Assembly (NCBI GenBank): GCA_027459465.1
Contig: DAIDIH010000281.1
Location: 1 to 41,136, forward strand
Length of the DNA stretch: 41,136 nucleotides
Direction: 5' to 3'
Source: Bryobacterales bacterium
Lineage (GTDB): Bacteria > Acidobacteriota > Terriglobia > Bryobacterales > Bryobacteraceae
Part shown: positions 17,179-25,099 of the stretch, one piece after another
Layout of the letters: every line of letters starts with the position of its first letter
Position numbering within the stretch: position 1 is the stretch's first letter
Notes under the pieces: model-generated
Databases searched by the model: none
Told to the model about the DNA's origin: nothing
What the model saw: only the letters and a program-made list of their open reading frames with translations
Translations under genes and position numbers: made by a program

Positions 17179-18500
17179 TCCTCCAGTGTATCGACGGCGA
17201 AATCGGCCTGATCCCGCGTGATCACCAGCGGCGGGCACAAGCGCACCGAATTCTTCCCGGCCCCCAGCACGAGCAACCCGCGCTCGAAGGCAAGCTGCAC
17301 CATGCGGTCGCGAATCTCCGGCGCCCGCTCGCGCGTTTGCTGATCCTTCACCAACTCGAAGCCGATCATCAGACCGCGCCCGCGCACATCGCCGACATGC
17401 GGGAACCGGGCCGGCCAACTCGCCATGCGCTCCAGCATGTGCGTGCCGATCCGCGCCGCGTTCTCCACCAACTCGGTTTCCAGCAGTTCAATCGTCTGCA
17501 GCGCCGCCGCCACGGCCACCGGGTTCCCGCCGAACGTCGAAGCATGCGCGCCCGGCGTCCACCGCATGATTTCGGCGCGCGCCATGGTCGCCCCGAGCGG
17601 CAACCCGCTGGCAATGCCCTTGGCGATCGTCAGAATGTCGGGTTTGAAACCGAAATGCTGCGACGCCCACATCTTTCCGGTCCGACCCATACCGCTCTGC
17701 ACTTCGTCGGCGATCAGCAGCAGGTTATGCCGCCTGGCCAGGGCCTGGAGCTCGTCGAAGAATTTCTGAGGCGGCACGACGTAGCCGCCTTCGCCCTGAA
17801 TCGGCTCGACCACGAGGGCGGCCACATCCTCGGCCGGCAGGATCGTCTCAAACAGCCGCTCAGCCTGCTCGAGACACTCGACATGGCAGCTTTCGACGCG
17901 CTGGTTCACCGGGCAGCGGTAGCAGTACGGATACGGAATGTGCTGCACGCCCGGCACCAGCGGCCCGAAGCCCTTCCGCTGCGCCACTTTGCTCGCCGTG
18001 AGCGACAGCGAACCCATGGTGCGGCCGTGAAAGGCTCCGAGGAACGCGATGAAGTTGTTGCGACCCGTGTGATACCGGGCCAGCTTCAGGGCGGCCTCGA
18101 CGGCCTCGGTGCCCGAGTTGCAGAAGGACACCCGGTGCGCGCCGCCGGCCGGCGCAAGGCTGGCCAGCTTCTCGGCCAACTGCACCATATTTTCGTAATA
18201 AAAATCCGTGCCCGACATGTGGATCAGCTTCGCCGCCTGATCCTGGATGGCGCGCACGACCTTCGGGTGGCAATGCCCGGTAGCCACCACGGCGATCCCG
18301 GCGTTGAAATCGAGAAAGCGGTTGCCGTCCACATCCTCGACAATCGCTCCTTGCCCGCGCGCGGCGACCATGGGGTAGCTGCGGGTGTAGGACGGCGACA
18401 CCACCGCCGCGTCCCGCGCGATCACTTCCTTCGCCTTCGGTCCGGGCAGAGCGGTAATAAGCTGCGGCAGAGCCGGACGGACTGCTTCCTTAATAGGCAT
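17157..18500 (-). CDS. Class III PLP-dependent aminotransferase (4-aminobutyrate transaminase-like)
   Basis: 447 residues. It transfers an amino group, probably from 4-aminobutyrate or a similar omega-amine, to a keto acid. SFCNSGTEAVEAALKLAR and FLGAFHGRTMGSLSLT form the cofactor phosphate site, ADEVQSGMGRTG holds the PLP-binding Asp265, and TIAKGIASGLPLGA carries the Schiff-base Lys294. A four-cysteine patch, C193, C196, C205 and C209 (PYCYRCP ... SCHVEC), lies where mammalian GABA transaminase has the C-x2-C that binds a 2Fe-2S cluster. The ATG at 18500 follows GAGGAG. The open frame reaching 18740 is untranslated leader that contains a strong hairpin. Ornithine, acetylornithine or lysine specificity remains possible. 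Confidence 0.88.
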   Translation of the reverse strand: MPIKEAVRPALPQLITALPGPKAKEVIARDAAVVSPSYTRSYPMVAARGQGAIVEDVDGNRFLDFNAGIAVVATGHCHPKVVRAIQDQAAKLIHMSGTDFYYENMVQLAEKLASLAPAGGAHRVSFCNSGTEAVEAALKLARYHTGRNNFIAFLGAFHGRTMGSLSLTASKVAQRKGFGPLVPGVQHIPYPYCYRCPVNQRVESCHVECLEQAERLFETILPAEDVAALVVEPIQGEGGYVVPPQKFFDELQALARRHNLLLIADEVQSGMGRTGKMWASQHFGFKPDILTIAKGIASGLPLGATMARAEIMRWTPGAHASTFGGNPVAVAAALQTIELLETELVENAARIGTHMLERMASWPARFPHVGDVRGRGLMIGFELVKDQQTRERAPEIRDRMVQLAFERGLLVLGAGKNSVRLCPPLVITRDQADFAVDTLEECLSLAR

Positions 18501-18539
18501 GTAAGTTCTCCTCGTTGGGAATGGAACCAGACACTTCCC

Positions 18540-18579
18540 GCGCGCAACGGAGGGAATTTCATCCCGGGAAATTGCGCGC
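18540..18579. promoter_or_regulatory. Strong two-step hairpin in the aminotransferase leader
   Basis: An 8-base stem GCGCGCAA/TTGCGCGC (18540-18547 with 18572-18579) encloses a second stem GGGA/TCCC (18552-18555 with 18562-18565). It lies 40 bases upstream of the aminotransferase ATG, in the 182-base gap after the MFS gene. No U-run follows on the minus strand, so a simple terminator is unlikely. It may be an mRNA leader structure or a protein-binding site. Confidence 0.4.
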
Positions 18580-18583
18580 TGAC

Positions 18584-18595
18584 GCGAACGTTCGC
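18584..18595. promoter_or_regulatory. Perfect 12-base palindrome (possible operator)
   Basis: GCGAACGTTCGC is a perfect palindrome 4 bases beyond the leader hairpin, upstream of the aminotransferase on the minus strand. Its place in the promoter region suits an operator for a dimeric repressor. No regulator gene is adjacent, and a palindrome of this length can occur by chance in GC-rich DNA. Confidence 0.3.
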
Positions 18596-18682
18596 CGCGC
18601 AAAGGAGAACTTAGTCGGAGCCGAAAAGCGACGGCCTGGCGTTGGAGGGTCGAAAGACAATCATGGGAGCGCCGCCTCTTTC

Positions 18683-19960
18683 CTATTGTAACTCCGGCGC
18701 TCGAGTTTTCTCCCGCCAGAACCGCTGCGCCCAGGCCCACAGCGCCACGGGCGCCAGCATCGCCAGGCCGGCGAGCATTGCTACCCGCTCAACCGGCATT
18801 CCCCCGTCCACCAGCCAGCCGGCGATCAGGCTCGAGGCCGACATCGTCAGCACCGCGAAGCCGAACTCCGCGGCGAACACGCGCCCACGAAAAGCGTCGT
18901 CGGTTTGAAGCTGCAGCATTGTTGTCGAAATCACCCACACTGACGACAACCCGGAATGTGCAACCACCAGCGCCAGACACGCCAGAGCCAGCGTCGAAGC
19001 AAACCCCAACCCGACGTAGCCGAAAAACGCCGCCAGAAACCCGAGCCCGATCATGAGTCTCAGCCGCGATCCCATCTCGCCCGCCCACGCCGTTGCTGCC
19101 GTCGGACCCAGAATGGCGCCCGCACCGCGCGAAGCCATCAGCGCGCTCATGCCCAGCATTCCCGCCTGATGAATGTCGAGCCCCGGCGCGTGAATGGCGA
19201 ACACCCTTTCGCCCAGGACCGGCAGAATCACCCAGTTCGCGCCCAGAACCCCGATGCCGCATTTGACGAAGATCGTCGCCCGCAACCGGCGCTTGCCGCG
19301 CACATACCGGATGCCTTCCATCACCGGCGTGAGTGCGAACAGATCCCGCGCCCGAACCGGCGTCTTCGCCTCCGCGTGCGGCTCGGCGAAGCGCGTCCGC
19401 CGGATCAACAGCGCCGAGCCGATGAACGACAACGAGTTCAGCACAAACACCGTGTCGCGTCCCAGGTACGCGGCCAGCAACCCGCCCACGGCGGCGCCCA
19501 TGGTGAAGTTCAGCGACCAGGTGATCGAGGCCAGCGTGTTCGCCCGGATCACCTCGCCCTCCGGCACGATGTTCGGAATCGCCGCGTTGCGCCCCGGCTC
19601 GAACAAACCCCACAGCACGGTTTCCAGAAACAGCAGGGTGTAGAGCAGCCAGATGCGCCCCGGCCCTGTCACCAGCACCATCGAAAGCACGACGACGGCG
19701 CGCGTCCAGTCGGCGAACATCATCACCTGCCGCCGGCTCAAGCGGTCGTTCACCACGCCCGCCACGGGCGCGATGAAAAACTGCGGCAGCACCTGCAGCA
19801 GGAACGCGAACCCAACGGAACTGGCCTTATGGGTGAATTCGAGCAGCAGACTGTAGATGGCGACCGTGTAGAACCAGTCGCCCAGTTCGCTCACAATCTG
19901 CGCGAACCACAGTAAACGGAAATTGCGGTTTCCGCGAACCAGCGCAAGGTAGCCCGGCAT
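18683..19960 (-). CDS. MFS transporter (MFS_3/enterobactin-exporter-like)
   Basis: 425 residues with about twelve hydrophobic segments. The start LVRGNRNFRLLWFAQIVSEL, then FAFLLQVLPQFFIAPVAGVV with NDRLSRRQVMMFADWTRAV, is the classic MFS_3 N-terminus and loop 2-3 motif. A second set appears at RGAGAILGPTAATAW and AAEFGFAVLTMSASSLIAGW. The family includes macrolide and siderophore exporters; the substrate is unknown here. It ends 182 bases before the aminotransferase start and lies 12 bases downstream of... the trpS stop is at 19973, so trpS precedes it in the same direction and the two may share a transcript. Confidence 0.88.
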   Translation of the reverse strand: MPGYLALVRGNRNFRLLWFAQIVSELGDWFYTVAIYSLLLEFTHKASSVGFAFLLQVLPQFFIAPVAGVVNDRLSRRQVMMFADWTRAVVVLSMVLVTGPGRIWLLYTLLFLETVLWGLFEPGRNAAIPNIVPEGEVIRANTLASITWSLNFTMGAAVGGLLAAYLGRDTVFVLNSLSFIGSALLIRRTRFAEPHAEAKTPVRARDLFALTPVMEGIRYVRGKRRLRATIFVKCGIGVLGANWVILPVLGERVFAIHAPGLDIHQAGMLGMSALMASRGAGAILGPTAATAWAGEMGSRLRLMIGLGFLAAFFGYVGLGFASTLALACLALVVAHSGLSSVWVISTTMLQLQTDDAFRGRVFAAEFGFAVLTMSASSLIAGWLVDGGMPVERVAMLAGLAMLAPVALWAWAQRFWREKTRAPELQ

Positions 19961-19972
19961 GCGTTGCCGCCG

Positions 19973-20956
19973 CTACACGTAGAGGCCCATGCGAGTCTTC
20001 GCCAACTGCACGGTCGAAGCGGCGACGGGCCTCACCCGTTCCGCTCCGTCGCGGAGCACGCCGGTCAGGTAGCCGGGCTCGCCGACGATCTCGCGGTAGC
20101 GCCGCTGCAGAGGCTCCAGGTGCGCGACGACGATATCGGCCACGCGCTTTTTCAGATCGCCGTAACGCCGTCCTTCAAACTCGGCTCGCGCCTGCTCTTG
20201 GGTCCATTCCTCGAAAGCCCGGGCGATCTCGATCAGATTCGCTACGCCCGCGCCCAGCGAGTCGAAACTCACCGCCGGCTGCGAGTCCGTGGTCGCCCGC
20301 ATGATCTTTTTTCGCGCCACTTCCGGCGGATCCAGCAGCCCCACCGCGTGGCCGGCCCCCGGCGCGGACTTGCTCATCTTAGTTTCCGGATCGTCCAGCC
20401 CCATCACGCGCGCGCCGCTCGACGGCAGATGCGTCGCCGGCACCGTGAACGTGTCGCCATAGAGCGAATTGAACCGCTGGGCGATGTCGCGCGTCAGTTC
20501 CAAGTGCTGGCTTTGATCCTCTCCCACCGGCACGATGGCCGCCTGGTAGAGGAGGATGTCGGCCGCCATCAGCACCGGATACTGCAGCAGCCCGTCGCCT
20601 ATTGTCTCCTGCGCCTCGGATTTCGCCTTGAACTGCGTCATCCTCTGCAGCCAGCCCACCGGCGTGACGCAGGTCAGCATCCACGCCAGCTCCGCGTGCT
20701 CGGCCACCGACGATTGCACGAAGATGCTCGAAATGTCCGGATCGATGCCCGAAGCCAGAAACAGCGCCGCGACTTCTTCAATTTTTGCGCGCAACTCCGC
20801 CGGATCCTGATATACGGTGATGGCGTGCAGATCCACGATGCAGAAGTTGCTCTCGTAGTCGTGCTGGACCTTCACCCAGCTCTTCAGCGCGCCGAGATAG
20901 TTGCCGATATGCAGATGGCCGGAGGGCTGCACTCCGGACAGAACACGTTTTTTCAT
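19973..20956 (-). CDS. trpS: Tryptophanyl-tRNA synthetase
   Basis: 327 residues, the normal bacterial length. It charges tRNA-Trp with tryptophan in the cytosol. The class I signatures are present: the HIGH-like sequence SGHLHIGNYLGAL near residue 11 and KMSKS near the middle of the C-terminal half (DPETKMSKSAPGAG). VGEDQSQHLELTRDIAQRFN is the Trp-specific binding stretch. The frame is open to 21037, but the ATG at 20956 (reads MKKRVLSGVQPSG) fits all family members. No good Shine-Dalgarno is seen there, and the ATG at 20989 is an alternative. The divergent RlmD-type gene starts about 100 bases away. Confidence 0.95.
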   Translation of the reverse strand: MKKRVLSGVQPSGHLHIGNYLGALKSWVKVQHDYESNFCIVDLHAITVYQDPAELRAKIEEVAALFLASGIDPDISSIFVQSSVAEHAELAWMLTCVTPVGWLQRMTQFKAKSEAQETIGDGLLQYPVLMAADILLYQAAIVPVGEDQSQHLELTRDIAQRFNSLYGDTFTVPATHLPSSGARVMGLDDPETKMSKSAPGAGHAVGLLDPPEVARKKIMRATTDSQPAVSFDSLGAGVANLIEIARAFEEWTQEQARAEFEGRRYGDLKKRVADIVVAHLEPLQRRYREIVGEPGYLTGVLRDGAERVRPVAASTVQLAKTRMGLYV

Positions 20957-21060
20957 GCGGGGAATTCCGTTGCGGAAGTTCGCTTTCATGGTAACCGACT
21001 CACCCACGGCCGTCCCCGCTCTCCTTGTGCCCGCCACACCGGGAGCGTCACAATCAGAGT

Positions 21061-22221
21061 TTGGAACTAGAGACTGTCACGATCGAGAAACTCGTCTACG
21101 GCGGGGAAGGACTTGCGCGGCTGGATCACCGCGTGGCGCTTATCCCCTTCGTGCTGCCAGGGGAAAAAGTGCGCGCCGGGTTTACGCCTTCCAAGGGTGG
21201 CGTTTTGCGCGGCGCCGCGGTTGAAATCGTGGAGCCGTCCTCATCCCGGCAAGCCGCGCGGTGCCCCTATTTCATGCATTGCGGCGGGTGCCACTACCAG
21301 CACATCGCCTACGAGGACCAACTCCGCTACAAACGCGACATCCTTGAAGAGGCGCTGCGCCGCATCGGCAAGCTTATTTGGGAAGGCGAGACGGGCGTGC
21401 TCTCCGCTTCGCCGTGGCAATATCGCAACCGGGTGCGGCTGCACTTTTCCGGCGGAGCGATGGGCTACTTCGCTTCGGGCACGAACGCGGTGGAAAAGAT
21501 CGGCGCATGCGCCATCGCCAGCCCGCGCATCGACGCCACGGTCCGCGCGATCCACGAGGCCCTGCCGCGCATCGGCAGCCTCGATGCTTCCGTCGAACTT
21601 TTCACTAACGAGACCACCGTCCAGATCTCCAGCCGCGACCACCTGCCCAAGGCTGCACGCGAGTTGTTTTTCAGCCTTGGCGTTTCCGCGCCGATCGAGT
21701 ATCACGGCCTCCGGGTCAGCGCCGGCTCGTTTTTCCAGGTGAACCGATTCCTCGTTGACGACCTCGTGCGCGCGGCCACGGCCGGCGCCACCGGCGAGGC
21801 CGCGGTCGATCTTTATGCCGGCGTTGGCCTGTTTTCGTCCGCGCTCACCGCGGGCTTCCCGCAGGTCACCGCCGTCGAGATGGCCAACTCGGCGGCACGC
21901 GACCTCGAATTCAACGGCCGCAACAGCGCCTCGCCGTGGCACGCCGTCCGCGCCGACGCCGCCGAGTTCCTCGCCTCGCTCGACAAGCCGCCGGACTTCC
22001 TCCTTGCCGACCCGCCGCGCTCCGGCCTCGGCGCCCGTGTCGCCAAAGAACTGATCCGCCTGCGGCCGCCACGCGTTTGCCTGGTTTCTTGCGACCCTGC
22101 AACTCTGGCCCGCGACCTCGCCCTGCTCACGGCGGGCGGATTCCGCATTGAGTCCATCACCCTCGCCGATCTTTTCCCGCAGACCTACCACATCGAGACC
22201 GTGGTCCACCTGGCCGCCTGA
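21061..22221 (+). CDS. rlmD: RlmD-type 23S rRNA (uracil-C5)-methyltransferase
   Basis: 386 residues. It methylates a uracil at C5 in 23S rRNA using SAM. An N-terminal TRAM-like beta-barrel (KLVYGGEGLARLDHRVALIPF) precedes the 4Fe-4S cysteines Cys68, Cys74 and Cys77 in CPYFMHCGGC. The SAM motif is DLYAGVGLFS, LADPPRSGLG is motif IV, and the catalytic nucleophile is the Cys in CLVSCDPATLARDL. The cluster cysteines separate it from TrmA, but RlmC versus RlmD specificity is not decided by sequence alone. There is no ATG at the start: TTG at 21061 is preferred, and TTG at 21025 is the upstream alternative. It ends 8 bases before the convergent M16 gene. Confidence 0.85.
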   Translation: MELETVTIEKLVYGGEGLARLDHRVALIPFVLPGEKVRAGFTPSKGGVLRGAAVEIVEPSSSRQAARCPYFMHCGGCHYQHIAYEDQLRYKRDILEEALRRIGKLIWEGETGVLSASPWQYRNRVRLHFSGGAMGYFASGTNAVEKIGACAIASPRIDATVRAIHEALPRIGSLDASVELFTNETTVQISSRDHLPKAARELFFSLGVSAPIEYHGLRVSAGSFFQVNRFLVDDLVRAATAGATGEAAVDLYAGVGLFSSALTAGFPQVTAVEMANSAARDLEFNGRNSASPWHAVRADAAEFLASLDKPPDFLLADPPRSGLGARVAKELIRLRPPRVCLVSCDPATLARDLALLTAGGFRIESITLADLFPQTYHIETVVHLAA

Positions 22222-22229
22222 GCGCGGCG

Positions 22230-23594
22230 CTACGGCGTGGTTTCGTACGGCTTGATCTGATCCGCGATTTTCGCTTTGTCGCCCACCACGACCAGCGTCA
22301 TCTTGTCCGGCACGATGTATTTTTGGGCGATGCGCTGTACTTCGTCCGGCGTCACAGCCATCACGCGCGGCACGTATTCGGTGAGGAACGACCGCGGGAG
22401 GTCTTGCGAGTCGACGAACTGCAGTTGGTTGATGACGGCGTCGGCGCTCATCGTGTTGCGGATCACGAAGGTTCCGGCGAGGTAGTTCTGAATGCCCTTC
22501 AACTCGGCTTCCGGCGGCGGCGCGTCGCGCAGGCGGTTTATCTCGTAAAAGATTTCCTTGAGCGAGGGGCCGGTTACGTTGGTAGTGACGTCGGCCGCTT
22601 CAAGCCAAAAGGCCATATGGTGGCGCGTGGCGACCTGGCTGTAGGGCGAGTACGTGTAGCCTTTCTGCTCGCGGATGTTGCTGGTGATGCGCGAGGCGAA
22701 GGAGCCACCCAAGAGCGAGTCCATGACGACGAGCGGCATATAGTCCGGGCTGCCGGGTTTTGCAACCGCAAGGCCAAGGTAAAGCGTCGATTGCGTGGCG
22801 TTGGGACGATCAATGAGAGCGAAAGCGCGGGTTGTGGAAGGCTTGGCCGGAGGGATATCCGGCGCTGTTCCGCGGGCCCACTTGGAGAAGGCCTGCTCGA
22901 TAGCGGGACGCAGTCCGGGGCCGAGTTTGCCCGCGACGTAGAGATGGGCGCGGCTTGCATCGCAGTTGGCACGGTAAAACGCCTTGACTTGCGCTGTTGT
23001 CAGGCGCTCCAACTCACCGGGAGCCGGATAGACCCGCCCGTAAGGCTGATTCGGAAACAAAAGCTTTAGAAAATGTTCTACGGCTTGGCTCTGCGCCTGG
23101 GCCTGCTCGACGGCTAGGTCCCGCGCGAGATTCTTCTTCAAACGAGCGATCTGGGAGTCCGGCAGCAGCGGATTCTCGAGGACGTCGGCAAGCAGGGAGA
23201 TGAACTGCGGCCCGAAATCGGAGAGCACCACGCCTCCGGCGTTCATGTATTCCGTGCCCGCCGTGATGTCGACTCCTCCGCCCATGCCCGCGGCTTGGGT
23301 GGCGACCTGCTCGGCGGTGCGCGTGGTGGTGCCTTCCTTCATCAGCAGCGCGGTGAGGCGCGCGATACCGGTCTGCCCAACGGGCGCATAGATCCGGCCG
23401 GCGTCGATGAACACGCGGACGGCGAGGCGCGGCACTTCGCCGTAAGGGACGATGGTCACCTTCATGCCGTTGGGCAGGGTGAAGTCCCACGCGGCGGGGA
23501 GCCGGAAGGGTTTCGGCGGGCCGCCCGGCGGCGGAAGTTCCTTCGCAGAGGCGAGCGCCGCGCAGAGAAACAGTGTGATAGCGAGCGGTTTCAT
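22230..23594 (-). CDS. M16 peptidase family protein, non-catalytic subunit
   Basis: 454 residues with a signal peptide (MKPLAITLFLCAALASA). The fold is that of M16 (insulinase/processing-peptidase) proteins: FTLPNGMKVTIVPYGEVP, GIARLTALLMKEGTTTR, and the C-terminal Arg-Tyr motif IREQKGYTYSPY. The zinc motif H-x2-E-H is absent; the equivalent stretch reads ARLTALLMKEG. In periplasmic M16B pairs the inactive partner supplies the Arg-Tyr residues that bind the substrate backbone. Its ATG overlaps the stop of the catalytic subunit by 4 bases (ATGA), so a heterodimer is expected. Substrates are probably periplasmic peptides. Confidence 0.9.
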   Translation of the reverse strand: MKPLAITLFLCAALASAKELPPPGGPPKPFRLPAAWDFTLPNGMKVTIVPYGEVPRLAVRVFIDAGRIYAPVGQTGIARLTALLMKEGTTTRTAEQVATQAAGMGGGVDITAGTEYMNAGGVVLSDFGPQFISLLADVLENPLLPDSQIARLKKNLARDLAVEQAQAQSQAVEHFLKLLFPNQPYGRVYPAPGELERLTTAQVKAFYRANCDASRAHLYVAGKLGPGLRPAIEQAFSKWARGTAPDIPPAKPSTTRAFALIDRPNATQSTLYLGLAVAKPGSPDYMPLVVMDSLLGGSFASRITSNIREQKGYTYSPYSQVATRHHMAFWLEAADVTTNVTGPSLKEIFYEINRLRDAPPPEAELKGIQNYLAGTFVIRNTMSADAVINQLQFVDSQDLPRSFLTEYVPRVMAVTPDEVQRIAQKYIVPDKMTLVVVGDKAKIADQIKPYETTP

Positions 23595-25003
23595 TTTCCC
23601 TCCTTGCCGGCGCCCGGTTCGATGGTGAGAACGGTGCGGTTCGTGGGCTCCAGATAAGTCTGCGCGGCATGTTCGATCAACTCGGGAGTTACTTTGCGGA
23701 ACTGATCTTCGAGCGAGTTGATCCGCGCCGGGTTATCGTCGAAGAGCGCGAAGCAGGCAAGTAAGTTCGCCCGGCCGAAGCCGCCGAACTGGCTCATCGA
23801 ATCGTACAAGTAAGCCTGCATCTTGGTGATGCTCCGGTCGATCAACGCCTGGCTGACCGGCTTGGTGCGCAGGCCGGCGATGACGCTATCGGCGGCGGCG
23901 AGGATCTGGTCCGTCGTGACATTCGAATCGTGGATGAGGGAGACGGTCCAAAGCATCGGGCCGTCATAGTCGAACATGTCGCCGAGGTCGCTGTTGATGC
24001 CGCCGGAAATGCTGCTGGTGTAGCCGCGTTTTTTGACGAGTTCCTGGTAAAGCAGGCTGTCGTCGCCTTGCAGCAGCATCTGGTCGATGAGACCCATGGC
24101 GTAGTATTCGGGCGTGTTGCGCTCCGGCATGTGATAGGCGAAGGCAAGGGCGGGGCGGTTGGCGAGCGGGTCCTTCCGGCTGCCGTGGCGCTCGGCGGTC
24201 TGTTTCGGTTCGGCGAGGTCCGGGATCGCCGGCACTTTGGCAGGGGGAATCGATCCAAAGTATTTTTCGACAAACGCCTTGGCCTGCTTGGGATCGAAGT
24301 CGCCGACGATGGCCAGGGCGGCGTTGTTCGGAGCGTAGTAGGTCTTAAAGAACGCCTGGACTTCATCGAGTTTGGCCGCTTCGATGTCTTTCAGATCGCC
24401 GTAGAAGTTATGGGCGTTGTACCAGTTCTGGTTGGCGTACTGCGGCATCCAGAGCCAAGGGAAGCCGCCGTAGGGCTGGTTGAGCACGTTGACGCGGACT
24501 TCGTTGGAGACAACGCCCTGTTGGTTTTTGAGGTTCGCGGCCGTGACGTCGAGGCCTTTCATGCGGTCGGCTTCGGCCCAGAGGACGGTTTCAAGTTTAT
24601 TGGCCGGCATGAGTTCGAAGTAGTTAGTGAAGTCGAATCGCGTGGAACCGTTCAGGACCCCGCCGTTGTCTTCGACGAGTTTGACGAACTCCATCTTGCC
24701 GAGATTTTCCGAGCCCTGGAACATCATGTGTTCGAACAGATGGGCGAAGCCGGTGCGGTCTCGCGGTTCGATCCGGAAGCCGATGCGGTAGTAGACGGCA
24801 GTAACGACGGTGGGCGCGGTGGTATCGCGGGAAAGGATGACACGCAGGCCGTTAGGGAGCTTATAGTACTCGACGGGTACGGTGAACCCGGAGGAGGCGG
24901 CGAAGGCGGGAGTAAGCGTCGCAAGAAAAAGTGCAGCGGCGCAGAAGAGGCTTACACGTTGATGGGCCAGCACTCTTCTAAGTACGCAGCGCGATAGTGA
25001 CAA
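23591..25003 (-). CDS. M16 zinc peptidase, catalytic subunit
   Basis: 470 residues. The signal peptide spans about 1-36 (SLFCAAALFLATLTPAFA). The inverted zinc motif is H88-LF-E91-H92 (AHLFEHMMFQGSE) and the third ligand Glu168 (GVVSNEVR) lies 76 residues later, the standard M16 spacing. Members cleave peptides in the periplasm. A TTG start at 25003 is supported by GGAGG 5 bases upstream; a GTG ten codons later is possible. It precedes and overlaps the inactive partner gene. It sits just after the putative terminator of the cytochrome operon, so it is probably a separate transcript. Confidence 0.92.
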   Translation of the reverse strand: MSLSRCVLRRVLAHQRVSLFCAAALFLATLTPAFAASSGFTVPVEYYKLPNGLRVILSRDTTAPTVVTAVYYRIGFRIEPRDRTGFAHLFEHMMFQGSENLGKMEFVKLVEDNGGVLNGSTRFDFTNYFELMPANKLETVLWAEADRMKGLDVTAANLKNQQGVVSNEVRVNVLNQPYGGFPWLWMPQYANQNWYNAHNFYGDLKDIEAAKLDEVQAFFKTYYAPNNAALAIVGDFDPKQAKAFVEKYFGSIPPAKVPAIPDLAEPKQTAERHGSRKDPLANRPALAFAYHMPERNTPEYYAMGLIDQMLLQGDDSLLYQELVKKRGYTSSISGGINSDLGDMFDYDGPMLWTVSLIHDSNVTTDQILAAADSVIAGLRTKPVSQALIDRSITKMQAYLYDSMSQFGGFGRANLLACFALFDDNPARINSLEDQFRKVTPELIEHAAQTYLEPTNRTVLTIEPGAGKEGK

Positions 25004-25052
25004 AGTTCCCTCCTCGATGTGGTGTTCCGTAGAGTAGCATCGGGGAGGGGGC

Positions 25053-25076
25053 GGCGCCCGCGGTGGGGCGGGCGCC
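25053..25076 (-). terminator. Hairpin after the cytochrome operon (candidate terminator)
   Basis: A perfect 9-base GC stem (GGCGCCCGC, 6-base loop, GCGGGCGCC) lies 24 bases past the last gene of the nine-gene operon and 50 bases before the M16 catalytic gene. No U-run follows on the minus strand, so it may act as a weak or factor-assisted terminator, or as a 3'-end stabiliser. Confidence 0.5.
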
Positions 25077-25099
25077 TGGGGCAGACAGATCGTTGGAGG

